A stretch of DNA of 64,000 nt from Allium sativum (taxonomy: Eukaryota > Streptophyta > Magnoliopsida > Asparagales > Amaryllidaceae). This document shows positions 1-10,490 of the stretch, one piece after another (positions within the stretch are counted from its first letter, which is position 1; every line of letters begins with the position of its first letter). The stretch covers positions 632,015,303-632,079,302 of the forward strand of contig CM060910.1 of NCBI GenBank assembly GCA_030737875.1. The letters run 5' to 3'. The translations under genes were made by a program, and so were the position numbers. Under the pieces are notes generated by a model, which was not told the origin of the DNA, searched no databases, and saw only the letters and a program-made list of their open reading frames with translations.

Positions 1-1569
1 ACGTATAAATCTTAGCCAGCATAATGCCTCATCCCATAATGTTGACGTATAGGTTTACATCTAAAACCGTAAGGGCTCATACTGGGAATTGGATTCAAAC
101 AATGACCAGGCAAAGGAACTTCCTTTTTCCACGGGTGGGTAAACCTCTAGAAGGATGTCCCTGGGAGCTAGACTGTCCCCTGTGCTCACAAAGCCGGTCC
201 AACCCTTAACTGGGTAGAGTTCGGGTTAATCCTGAATATAACGTTCTCGGTCATGACCAACCTTTTATCCGAGGCCCTCTGTCAGGTCTCCATACCATAA
301 CATCACTTTCTATCTAGAAGAAATGTTATGTTCTTAACATTGCCGCACACATCCTGTTTCGGTCATTCCCAAGTTGTGAGGCTCCAAAGACACATTCCAC
401 AAAGCTCTGCTTTTCAATAAAAGCTTTGATCTATCAACCATCAGCACTTAGCATGTCACATTGTCAATTCACAACATATAATCGGTATCTATTAATATAT
501 AACCCTTTGAGTACATATGTCTCCGAGGAGGGTGTTAAGCTAAGAGGATAGATTCTTCGCAACCAAAATGATATATCATTAATAGAAATCAATTTATTAT
601 GCCGTAAAATACAATGTCAGACATACATCCATTTACAAGTTCGTCGTGGGTTTTGAAAGAAACCGAAGGCACTTTATTCCACGACCCCGCCTGGGTGCGA
701 AAGCCCTTGCAATGCGAATCGCTTCAAGTACGGTCAGATTGCTGGTACTTAAATCTCAATTTGGGAGCTACCCATATGAAACATCAGCAAGCAATCCATC
801 CAGTGTGAAGAGTTTGGGTCTTCAATCACCGTCATCAATATCATTAATTGCTCTATCTCATCGTATAATCATTCGAAATGGGTTAAACCCGGACCTTTAG
901 AAATAATTACCATCAAGTTAAAAGCCTTTGGATTATTGAATTTACAATTAAGCCTCCTTTAAATTTTATTTTACTTTAATTAGTTGGATTCTTTCTCAAA
1001 CTTAGTTAAGCCGTTAGATTTCCACATCATCTTAAAAATACCTTATTAACCATATGGATTAGCGCATCTTTTAAAACCAATAAGGATCATATGCGGGATT
1101 TACTTCTTAGGTTCTTTACTCAAATAATTATCCCATTCCCATCATTTTCATCTCATGGAGCATAACTTGCAATACTCCATATCTAATTTCCCTCATATTT
1201 CGGTAAGTTTAATTACCTTTATTAATCCTAAACTTTAATCCAAACCTTATTAAAGATTAAATATTATCTTTACGTGAAAACACGCTTACTCAAATCTAAA
1301 CCATTCATTAACCATAATTATGGTAAATTATCTTTAACTTTCCCTAATCATATCTTTGGCACAAAATCGTACTTGCAATTTCTTAATCTTGTCGTTATGG
1401 AAAAACACGCTTATCTTTTAAACGATCTTTAAACTTTGTTCCCATTATCGTTTGCTAGGTCAAACTCTTTCATTAAACCTTTATATTAAAATTTAATAAA
1501 GATTTCTCTTTGACTTAACATGGAAAATCATCTTTCCCTTTAACTGCTTTAAAGAACAAATGTTATATA
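1..1569 (-). mobile_element. Old minus-strand LTR fragment, distant relative of the A/B/C LTRs
   Basis: Read on the minus strand, this stretch matches the 3' half of the A, B and C LTRs at low identity. About 600-680 mirrors the conserved block with the words TGCCTTCGGTT and TGTCTGAC, and about 60-200 mirrors the block ending in a Gly-Trp-Ile-Pro-like word of the A antisense frame. No PBS or LTR end is visible, so the copy is truncated at the window edge. From about 900 to 1569 it becomes AT-rich, low-information sequence. Element A is inserted at 1570 and the old LTR probably resumes at 13704. No gene is present. Confidence 0.55.
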
Positions 1570-2099
1570 TGTAATGACCTGGATTTCTGATAGACAGATA
1601 TATAAAATATTTTTAAATATCGATTTAGAATTTTAAATGGATTTACTATATATAATTTGTTTATTAAATAGTATATAGACGTATAATTTATATATGGTTA
1701 TAAAAGGATTTTTATATAAATATAATATCTTTTGAATACCGGAATTTTTAAATGTTGAGTTTTGAGATTTCTATACTGATTAAAACTGAAGCTGTTAGTT
1801 TTAGTAAAGACAACGATATTAACTGAACTATTTGAATCTAATGAATATTATTTATATACGATTTTTAAATAAACCCATCTAAAGCTGGGGCACTACATAC
1901 GGTATATATATATATATATATTCTGTACAATACCCAGAATGTATATGTGAATGGTTTTCAGCATTTTCTTGTGATTGGACAAAACGATAAAAACCCGAAT
2001 ACATTTTTCTTGTATAACAAAACCGGAACTATTATATGAACATGAAGAAAATGAAACTAATAAGACTGGAACGCATACAGTATAAGTAATCAAGACAAA

Positions 2100-2934
2100 G
2101 TAAAAAGAACAAAATATTCAACTACACAAAAATTGGTACAAGTGCAAAACCGAGAATAGGAAAACAAAAATATATATTATTATGGTGTCCTTTTTTCTGC
2201 TACTGTTGCGTTTTTCTTTTTTCACTACTACTGTTCCTCATCTCTTCTATCTTTTAACTGTTGCCTTGCTCTCACCATAACAAGTGAACAAGGATAGAGG
2301 CTGAAATGACCCCACCAGCTCCAACCTGGAAAAGAAAAAAAAAAGATCTTGATCAGAGGAAATCTACACGGTCGAGTTGAAAACTGAATACAAAAGGAAA
2401 GGATATATGTAAATCTTTCGGGTACAAAATCAAAGGAATGTGACCATTCAGCAAGATTTTCTCCTCCATATGCTGATTATGTCTTGTTCTTTTCCTAGAA
2501 CAGCAAACAATAAACAACTATAAGCAATTTAAGTAGAAAGCAACAAATATATGTATACAGAAAAACCATATAGCTAAACATAGGGGTCCATATATGCTAT
2601 CAAATCGATACAAGATTTGGAAACATCTAAGGAAATTCAAATGGACAGCTAAGAAAAACAAGACAATGAACATAAAATCTATTCTTCAGATCATGTGTAT
2701 TGACAAGGCACAGTTAAGATCAGAACAGGAACAACAAATCTATGTGTAGTCATGCTTCAAATTTTACAGCTAATATAAATGTATCAATCTATTTCAGATC
2801 ATTTACATTGAATAGGTGTAGTCATACATCAATCCTATAAGCTCACTGGAAAAAATATTGATACATGACTCCAGCATGGATCATGAACAGAAAGGAAATA
2901 GCTAAAACAGCAAAGCAGATCAATCTTGGACAAC

Positions 2935-2970
<36 letters not shown>

Positions 2971-4000
2971 TCAATTCTTAGTACAAAGAACAGCTAAGTG
3001 AAATCAAATCCAATGTGTATGTACCATAGAAAATTCAGTCAAATCAAAATAGATGATATATATATATATGCTTATACATATACAGTGGGTTCATGTGTAA
3101 ATTCAATGCTGTCATAGTTCTTTTAAAGGGAACACATAATCCATGGATCTATAATACAGATTTCAAAATCTTTTGATGAAATAGATAGGTCATAGGCCAT
3201 ATCTCACATAGTTTATTCTAGCAAATCACTGTGAACAGAGAATCTAACTATAATGCATCAAATCTCGACCAAAACAAGTTTGCAGTGATTAATATCAATC
3301 ACACAAACCATCACCAGTACACTGATCCGAGAAGAAAGCAATGGCCTAAGAAATTTAGCCGAACCTACCTAGGATTAAAAGTGATAGACATTGATTTTAT
3401 CTAACTCGATCTACTGCTATAAATATGGGTATCACGCATGGTGTTTCATCACTCCAGAACAAACAAATCAATACAGAAAATTACTAGAACCACTTACAAG
3501 AAATCAAAACAAAAAAATTAGTTAAAATACTTAACTTAGGGTGCCTGCGTTTCAGATCCATAGAAGTTCCGATGGATCCATTGAAGTTTCGGTTCAAAAC
3601 CGTGGACTTAGGGTTTGGATCTGAATAGTGGAAGTTTCGTTTGGGTGGTCTAAAGTATGTAGTGGAAGAGGGAGGAAGCTATTATATTTCTGGAAGACGT
3701 GGGGGGTTGATCGGCAAATCTGTGGTGACGATGGAAGTTGAAGGAGTGGTTTGGGTATTTGTCAGATCGATTGGATGAAGAGGAGGCGGTTGCGTGGAGG
3801 AGGGGGGTTGCGAGGCAGCAATCTCCGATATAGCTGAAAGAGGGCGATGGCAATGGTTTCGGCCATGGAAGAATTTTCTGGAACGTTGATTTTGAGGAGG
3901 CGGTGGAGTGAATGAGGAAGGCTACGATGGTAGGGTTTTAATGATGACGGGTAGGGTTTGGGCCGAACAACAATGGGTAAGGGCCCAATTTAATTGAACT
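2100..4000 (-). pseudogene. Antisense host-gene-like segment captured in the A LTR (5' copy)
   Basis: Read on the minus strand, the segment is organised like a small plant gene. It has GGGCCC (3981-3986) and GGCCCA next to a telo-box AAACCCTA (3952-3964), then an ATG at 3866 opening a 34-residue frame. GTAAGT-like donors lie near 3365 and 3497, followed by about 1.1 kb of intron-like sequence. A long pyrimidine tract and CAG come just before 2325, then a last exon reading VGAGGVISASILVHLLW and stop (2325-2272), then a 3'UTR-like tail. The first-exon frame is broken, so it is a pseudogene at best. I do not recognise the parent gene. Capture is inferred from architecture only. Confidence 0.4.
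3418..3425 (+). promoter_or_regulatory. TATA box of the A 5' LTR
   Basis: TATAAATA in a GC-containing context, repeated at 9897-9904 in the other LTR. It is the best core promoter candidate in the LTR. Transcription would start near 3450, leaving about 1.85 kb as U3 and about 3.8 kb as R plus U5. Confidence 0.55.
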
Positions 4001-4225
4001 AAATTTAAGTTTTTTAAAATTTAAGTACTTTATAAATTTGTTTTTACCATATCTCGTACGTACGTTAACGGATTTTGACAAAATCAGGTTCGTTGGGACC
4101 GTTGAAACGAGAAGATCGATATGGAGCGGTGTCTGTCAGGACTGAAAGGACGAATTTTTTTAAATTAAATTAAACACTGTTTAATTTAATTAAAAACCAA
4201 CGCTGAACGAACCAAACCAGTCAAT

Positions 4226-4240
4226 GTGAGTTAACCTCAC
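4226..4240 (+). promoter_or_regulatory. Conserved GTGAG/CTCAC hairpin, possible splice donor (A 5' LTR)
   Basis: Five-base arms GTGAG and CTCAC enclose a five-base loop, about 0.8 kb after the TATA box. The same 15-nt structure recurs at 10704-10718 (A 3' LTR), 23923 and 30803 (B), 39185 and 46979 (C), and 18121 and 18262 in the old minus-strand LTR. The loop sequence varies while the arms are constant. The left arm plus T is GTGAGT, a good plant 5' splice site, so RNA hairpin and splice donor are both possible. Confidence 0.5.
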
Positions 4241-5675
4241 TCAGTTTCTTCCCGTTTATATTTTATATAAATTGGGTTTTGTTTTATGCACTCTAGTTGC
4301 TAGTGATTGACCGTCTGCTAGTTAGGTATTGTTGATTTGAACAATGAATTTTAAACGGTCGTTTAAATTCAGTGAGTTATATAATCATTATTTTTAATGA
4401 TTTAAATCCAATAAAGGAAAATCCCTTTATTTATCATGTCTATAAAATAATCATGTTTTGAAATTGGTTGAATTGTTTGCGTGATATGTTTGTCGATTGA
4501 TGGTCATCATGTATTATCAGATAAATAGAACAGTTCTGATTGGACAGATGAATTAACCGATAACCTTTGGATTGAAATGCAACGGTTGATTTGTTTTAAC
4601 CAGTGACAATATTGGTTGAGTAATTTGGTATCACTTTGCCTGTTAGACAATCATGGATTTTTATCATCAAGAGGGTCGACCTTTATGAGGTTATAACTTA
4701 TTTTAGGTTTTAAATATATTATTTTGAATAAAGCAACTTTAAAAGGAACCAAGTACTTCTATTATTCAAATATTATGAGTTATTGCTTTGATAAAGTAAA
4801 GGCTCATGTTAGAAGAATATATAAGCAGATGAGTCGAATTTAAAATAGGGTTATAAAGGGGTTTAATCAAAGGTATAGCTTAAATGATGGGTTTACTTAA
4901 CGATTTGATTAAGTAAAGGAAAATGAAGGTATAAAGGAGTTATGATCAACCTGAGATGAAAAACAAGGTTTATAAAGCAAGTGAGAAGTGAAGAAATTGA
5001 TTTGGAATTAGAAATACTTAAGGGCGGTAATTGGACCTTGAGATTTCCCAGAAGGAAAAAGGAAATGGGAAAAAGGGATTTATAATTAAGTTTGGTAAAA
5101 GGATTAAGTAATAAGGTCTGTGATAATAACCCAGTTAGGAAACAAAGTACTTAATCAAAATGAGCGATGTTTGGTAAGAAATTAAATAATCAATGGATTA
5201 AGCAATATTGGTCTTATTTTATAAAAAAGAGATTTCCAAGGGATAAAGTGAATTTGTAAAGCTATAGTTTGGATTAAATAGTTAATCAAAATTTGATTTG
5301 ACATTGGAATAAGATATTGGGGTTTGGATCATGACTTATATTTATCTGAAGATAAGGACGTTGTTGATCAAGGAGGTGAGAGGTAATCAAAATACCCCAA
5401 CTTGAACGACTTCGAAATTACCTGAAGACGATATTAGTTGTGATGATATAAAGGACGGTAAAAGTTTATTATTTCCTTTAGAAATAATAATACAATGTTT
5501 AGTGAAACATTGAGGTACATACTTATAGGATGAGAATACCAAAGTAAAAAGGGAAATATGAGAGAATTTCCACGAAAGGGAAACGTAAGATTGGGTTTAT
5601 TCAATAAGAATAAACACTGGAAGCTGTGAAGTAAATAAAATCCTATTTTTATTTTATGGTTGAATGGTTGTTTTA

Positions 5676-5703
5676 TTTGATAGTTAAATCACCGACTATC
5701 AAA
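5676..5703 (+). other. Conserved 9-bp stem-loop, A version (5' LTR)
   Basis: Arms TTTGATAGT and ACTATCAAA enclose a ten-base loop TAAATCACCG. The loop is nearly constant in other LTRs of this window. The second A copy is 12167-12194. In B the third base pair is changed on both sides, which preserves pairing (see 26820-26847). Confidence 0.7.
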
Positions 5704-6431
5704 TCTGGCCCATACGTTTGTTGGTACGGGAAGACCGGGATCGAGTTATATTCGAAAACCATTCCGACCAACAAATACGAAAATATAGAGGACATCAATT
5801 GACGATCAAGATGGAGCATTGAAGACCATCGATCTTCATAAAACGGAAGAACCACTTACAATCTCTGATTCGACCCAGAGATATACTGGGGTTCTGTCGT
5901 GGTTGAAATCTGTGGATTGCAAGGACTACTCGCTACTGATCCATGGGGTGATTCCTATATGAGATGCAGTAGGAGAGTGCCTTCGGTTCATCCTATTCCT
6001 CGATGACTTGTATAGACGGATGTCTGACAGAGTATTTCCAAAAGAATCGCGTACGTTGATTTCCTCAAACATGCCATAGTTGGTTAGCTCCCAACTAGAG
6101 TGTTTTTGTGGTCGTCAATTAGCGATATCTAATGGATTTGACGATGTGGCATTCAAAATGAATGGCAATCAGATGTTTCGAAGGAAATTCTGACCTCAAG
6201 CCTCACAGCCGGTGGATGACAAAAATCGGGCAGGCAGCATGGCTATGTGGATCGCTCCCATTAGGGTGTATAATCACCTATCTAGAGGAAATCTTATTTG
6301 CTTCTTTAATCTATTCGATGTTTTCCCTTGTCGGGAGGACGGTGGGTAGCTCCCAACCGTTGGTGATATACATTCGATACGCTCAAGCGAAATGAGTGGT
6401 CGGTCATGTGACGGCCGGGTTGCAAGATGTT

Positions 6432-6468
6432 CTGGTTGAAACCAGTGTATTCGTCTCTAGAGATACAC
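6432..6468 (+). other. Pair of adjacent hairpins in the A LTR leader
   Basis: Arms CTGGTT and AACCAG with a two-base loop (6432-6445) are followed at once by arms GTGTAT and ATACAC (6445-6450 and 6463-6468) around a CTCT/AGAG inner stem. B and C carry differently built hairpins at the same place: a CAAGA/TCTTG stem-loop, then GTGTAT/ATACAC in B or AGTGTA/TACACT in C. This suggests structure rather than sequence is kept. Confidence 0.5.
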
Positions 6469-7233
6469 AATCGACATGGGGTCCCATACCTTGTCATGGT
6501 TGGAATCCAATCTCCAATAAGCGCTTGTGGTTTCGGTTGTATACTATATATGTAGAGCGTGAGATGCAAGCGTTCTACTAGATTCTATTTATTTGTATTT
6601 ATACATTATTATAATATCAGATAAGTTATTGGTTTCAAAAATGTTTTGGGTTATCGTAAGGTAAAAACCGTCCGTATTTATGTGTGGATTTGGTCTTACG
6701 ATTATCCTTTTTTTCTCGAAGGGATTTTAACTTTAAAATCAAGTTGGGTGATATCTTAATACTGTGCGAGTTTATCTCACTCTGGTTCACCAGACTGACC
6801 CGGTGTTTTGTAAATGCTCGGGTTAGCCCGGAATGTACAGGTTCAGGTTATCGAATGATGTGAAGTTTAAAAACGAGCTGAAGGTGTTCAGATCTAGTGT
6901 CTTGCCGCTGTGTGTTGTATATGAGGACAAATTATTATAACTGTCCAGATAAATTGATGTGCTCTGATGGTTGTAAGTCATTTCAAGCTCTCAATAAAAA
7001 TTATTTCCATATTATATTTTGTTCTGCTGTGATGTGAGACTCTGTGTTATGTTGGTTCTTCTTCTTCTATTCTATTATTTCTTTCTTATCTCACCCTCTA
7101 ATTTCTTTCTTATCTCACCCTCTAATTTCTTTCTAATAACGTCCAGTGTTTTCCGTGTTTGGAAGGTCGGCATGAGTTACGGTAAAGGTATTTATGTCGA
7201 TTTTCGGGGCCGAAAATCCTTGGGTCGTTACAG

Positions 7234-7245
7234 TGGTATCAGAGC
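7234..7245 (+). other. Primer-binding site of element A (tRNA-iMet)
   Basis: TGGTATCAGAGC, complementary to the 3' end of initiator tRNA-Met, lies one base after the LTR terminus TTACA. This is the standard minus-strand priming site of many plant Ty1/copia and Ty3/gypsy elements. Confidence 0.95.
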
Positions 7246-8040
7246 TATTAGTTGAGTAGTAACCTTGGCTCTATGGCGTAACTCAATAGAGATGGGGTTA
7301 GTAACACCCTAGATTGAGTTTGAGTGTATATATATGAGAGCGTATTTGTAAATTCTATATAAAAATGTTTTATATTGTGTTATTTGACCAGTTCAATTTT
7401 TGAATTCGCAACTGACACCATAATGTTTTATTAAAAGTGATCAGATGAAATAATTTTGGCCATATTATATTTTGTATAGAAAAAGAATAATTTTATGATT
7501 GATTTTGAGTTGCTTGATTTATTTAAATCAGATTCGAATTAGACGATGAATTTGAAATGGTCAAATAGAACTCTAATTTTTCATATATAAATTGGGAAGA
7601 GAAAATGGATAACATTTGAAATAGAAATCAAAATTTAATTTGAAATGGAGATATATATAAATTAGAGAATAAATAGTTGATCAAATATGATTAGGAAACT
7701 TAACGTGGTTAAGAGTAGGATATTGGAATTGGAATTTGGAGTTTGAAAATAAAAGTTGTTTGATTTGGTTAGATAAATTGTGCATTGTCGATTGGTTGTT
7801 GGAACGGTGGATTGGTGATTTATAACCCTGAAAGGGTACTCGTTTGGGTTCTTGTTTTCTTGGATTGAAGTGAGGCCCAGAATGGCGTTTGCAGTTGGTT
7901 TGGTCAAACAGCGTAACGGGGACGCTAACGAATCCTTCGTAAAATTTATAATCTATAATTTGATAATAATTCCATAATTATTTTGAAAATAATTGGGATG
8001 AGAACATTCCTCTTACTTAGCAATTTCGAGGACGAAATTA

Positions 8041-8056
8041 TTTTAAGGGGAAGGAA
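8041..8056 (+). other. Polypurine tract of element A
   Basis: TTTTAAGGGGAAGGAA ends directly at the first base of the 3' LTR, the expected plus-strand primer position. Confidence 0.88.
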
Positions 8057-8599
8057 TGTAACGACCCGGATTTCTGATAGACAGATATATAAAATATTTT
8101 TAAATATCAATTTAGAATTTTAAATGGATTTACTATATATAATTTGTTTATTAAATAATATATAGACGTATAATTTATATATGGTTATAAAAGGATTTTT
8201 ATATAAATATAATATCTTTTGAATACCAGAATTTTTAAATGTTGAGTTTTGAGATTTCTATACTGATTAAAACTGAAGCTGTTTGTTTTAGTAAAGACAA
8301 TGATATTAACTGAACTGTTCGAATCTAATGAATATTATTTATATACGATTTTTAAATAAACCCATCTAAAGCTGGGGCACTACATACGGCATATATATAT
8401 TTTCTATACAAAACCCGGAATGTATATGTGAATAGTTTTCAGCATTTTCTTGTGATTGGACAAAACGATAAAAACCCAAATACATTTTTCTTGTATAACA
8501 AAACTGGAACTGTTATATGAACATGAAGAAAATGAAACTAATAAGACTGGAACACATACAGTATAAGTAATCAAGACAAAGTAAAAAGAACAAAATATT

Positions 8600-10490
8600 C
8601 AACTACACAAAAATTGGTACAAGTGCAAAACCGACAATAGGAAAACAAAAAAAACATATTATTATGGTGTCCTTTTTTCTGCTACTGCTGCGTTTTTCTT
8701 TTTTCACTACTACTGTTCCCCACCTTTTCTATCTTCTAACTATTGCCTTGCTCTCACCGTAACAAGCGAACAAGGATAAAGGCCGAAATGACTCCACCAG
8801 CTCCAACCTGGAAAAGAAAAAAAAAGATCTTGATAAGAGGAAATCTATACGGTCGAGTTGAAAATTGAATACAAAAGGAAAGGATATATGTAAATCTTTC
8901 GGGTACAAAATCAAAGGAATGTGACCATTCAGCAAGATTTTCTCCTCCATGTGCTGATTCTGTATTGTTCTTTTCCTAGAACAGCAAACAATAAACAGCT
9001 ATAAGCAATTTAAGTAGAAAGCAACAAATATACGTATACAGAAAAACCATATAGCTAAACATAGGGGTCCATATATGCTATCAAATCGATATAAGATTTG
9101 GAAACAGCTAAGGAAATTCAAATGGACAGCTAAGAAAAACAAGACAATGAACATAAAATATATTCATCAGAACATGTGTATTGACAAGGCACAGTTAAGA
9201 TCAGAATAGGAACAACAAATCTATGTGTAGTCATGCTTCAAATTTTGCAGCTAATATAAATGTATCAATCTATTTCAGATCATTTACATTGAATTGGTGT
9301 AGTCATACATCAATCCTATAAGCTCACTGGAAAAAATATTGATACATGACTCAAGCATGGATCATGAACAGAAAGGAAATAGCTAAAACAACAAAGCAGA
9401 TCAATCTTGGACAACTAAATATATATATATATATATATATATATTTGCATCAATTCTTAGTACAAAGAACAACTAAGTGAAATCAAATCCAATGTGTATG
9501 TACCATAGAAAATTCCGTCAAATCAAAATAGATGATATATATATATATACTTATACATATACAGCGGGTTCATGTGTAAATTCAATGATGTCATAGTTGT
9601 TTTAAAGGGAACACATAATCCATGGATCTATAATACAGATTTCAAAATCTTTGGATGAAATAGACAGGTCATAGACCATATCTCACATAGTTTATACTAG
9701 CAAATCACTGTGAACAGAGAATCTAACTATAATGCATCAAATCTCGACCAAAACAAGTTTGCAGTGATTAATATCAATCACACAAACCATCACCAGTACA
9801 CTGATCCGAGAAGAAAGCAATGGCCTAAGAAATTTAGCCGAACCTACCTAGGATTAAAAGTGATAGACGTTGATTTTATCTAACTCGATCTACTGCTATA
9901 AATATGGGTATCACGCATGGTGTTTCATCACTCCAGAACAAACAAATCAATACAGAAAATTACTAGAACCACTTACAAGAAATCAAAACAAAAAAATTAG
10001 TTAAAATACTTAGCTTAGGGTGCCTGCGTTTCAGATCCATAGAAGTTCCGATGGATCCATTGATGTTTCGGTTCAAAACCGTGGGCTTAGGGTTTGGATC
10101 TGAACAGTGGAAGTTTCGCTTGGGTGGTCTAAAGTATGTAGTGGAAGAGGGAGGAAGCTATTATATTTCTGGAAGACGTGGGGGGTTGATCAGCAAATCT
10201 GTGGTGACGATGGAAGTTGAAGGAGTGGTTTGGGTATTTGTCAGATCGATTGGATGAAGAGGAGGCGGTTGCGTGGAGGAGGGGGGTTGCGAGGCAGCAA
10301 TCTCCGATATAGCTGAAAGGGGGCGATGGCGATGGTTTCGGCCATGGAAGAATTTTCTGGAACGTTGATTTTGTGGAGACGGTGGAGTGAATGAGGAAGG
10401 CTACGATGGTAGGGTTTTGATGATGACGGGTTGGGTTTGGGCCGAACAACAATGGGTAAGGGCCCAATTTAATTGAACTAAAATTAAGTT
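8600..10490 (-). pseudogene. Antisense host-gene-like segment, copy in the A 3' LTR
   Basis: Second copy of the 2100-4000 segment. The last-exon frame (8807-8754) reads VGAGGVISAFILVRLLR and stop, three residues different from the other copy, and the pyrimidine tract plus CAG acceptor is kept. The promoter-like end again has GGGCCC and GGCCCAAACCC. A longer frame over 10467-10129 runs through the same DNA in another phase and is probably accidental. Confidence 0.38.
9897..9904 (+). promoter_or_regulatory. TATA box of the A 3' LTR
   Basis: TATAAATA, identical to the 5' LTR copy at 3418-3425. From this LTR, transcription would read out into the flanking DNA to the right. Confidence 0.5.

Larger units (their letters stand above)
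1570..7232 (+). repeat. 5' LTR of element A
   Basis: This LTR runs from TGTAATGACC to GTCGTTACA and is repeated at 8057-13703. In order it holds an AT-rich start, an antisense host-gene-like segment (about 2100-4000), a TATA box at 3418, a GTGAG/CTCAC hairpin at 4226, a long AT-rich stretch, the conserved block (about 5676-6580) and a pyrimidine-rich tail (about 7040-7140). A 27-bp unit in that tail is duplicated here but not in the 3' LTR. An AATAAA at 6993 could be the polyadenylation signal. If so, the R region would be about 3.5 kb, far above the usual length. Short open frames inside are not conserved as protein and I do not call them genes. Confidence 0.92.
7233..8056 (+). other. Internal region of element A, non-coding
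   Basis: Only 824 bp lie between the LTRs. The first 170 bp after the PBS resemble the same segment of B and C: a GGCTCTATGGC-like word, then AGAGATGGGGTTAGTA, then GCGTATTTGTA. This is the position where packaging signals usually lie. The rest is AT-rich. The 3' end has AATTTCGAGGACGAAATT before the purine tract, a relic typical of the integrase end in plant Ty3/gypsy elements. No protein-coding frame is present. Confidence 0.85.

Noticed and set aside
6306..6569. Minus-strand frame of 87 residues, with similar frames at 12797-13060, 27339-27521 and 34231-34413
   Set aside because: The frames recur because the DNA is a conserved LTR block. Length and reading frame drift between families, and the nucleotide structure (hairpins) explains the conservation better than a protein.
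7234..7245. tRNA gene fragment suggested by TGGTATCAGAGC sites
   Set aside because: The 12-mers sit one or two bases after LTR ends and are primer-binding sites. No tRNA cloverleaf surrounds them.
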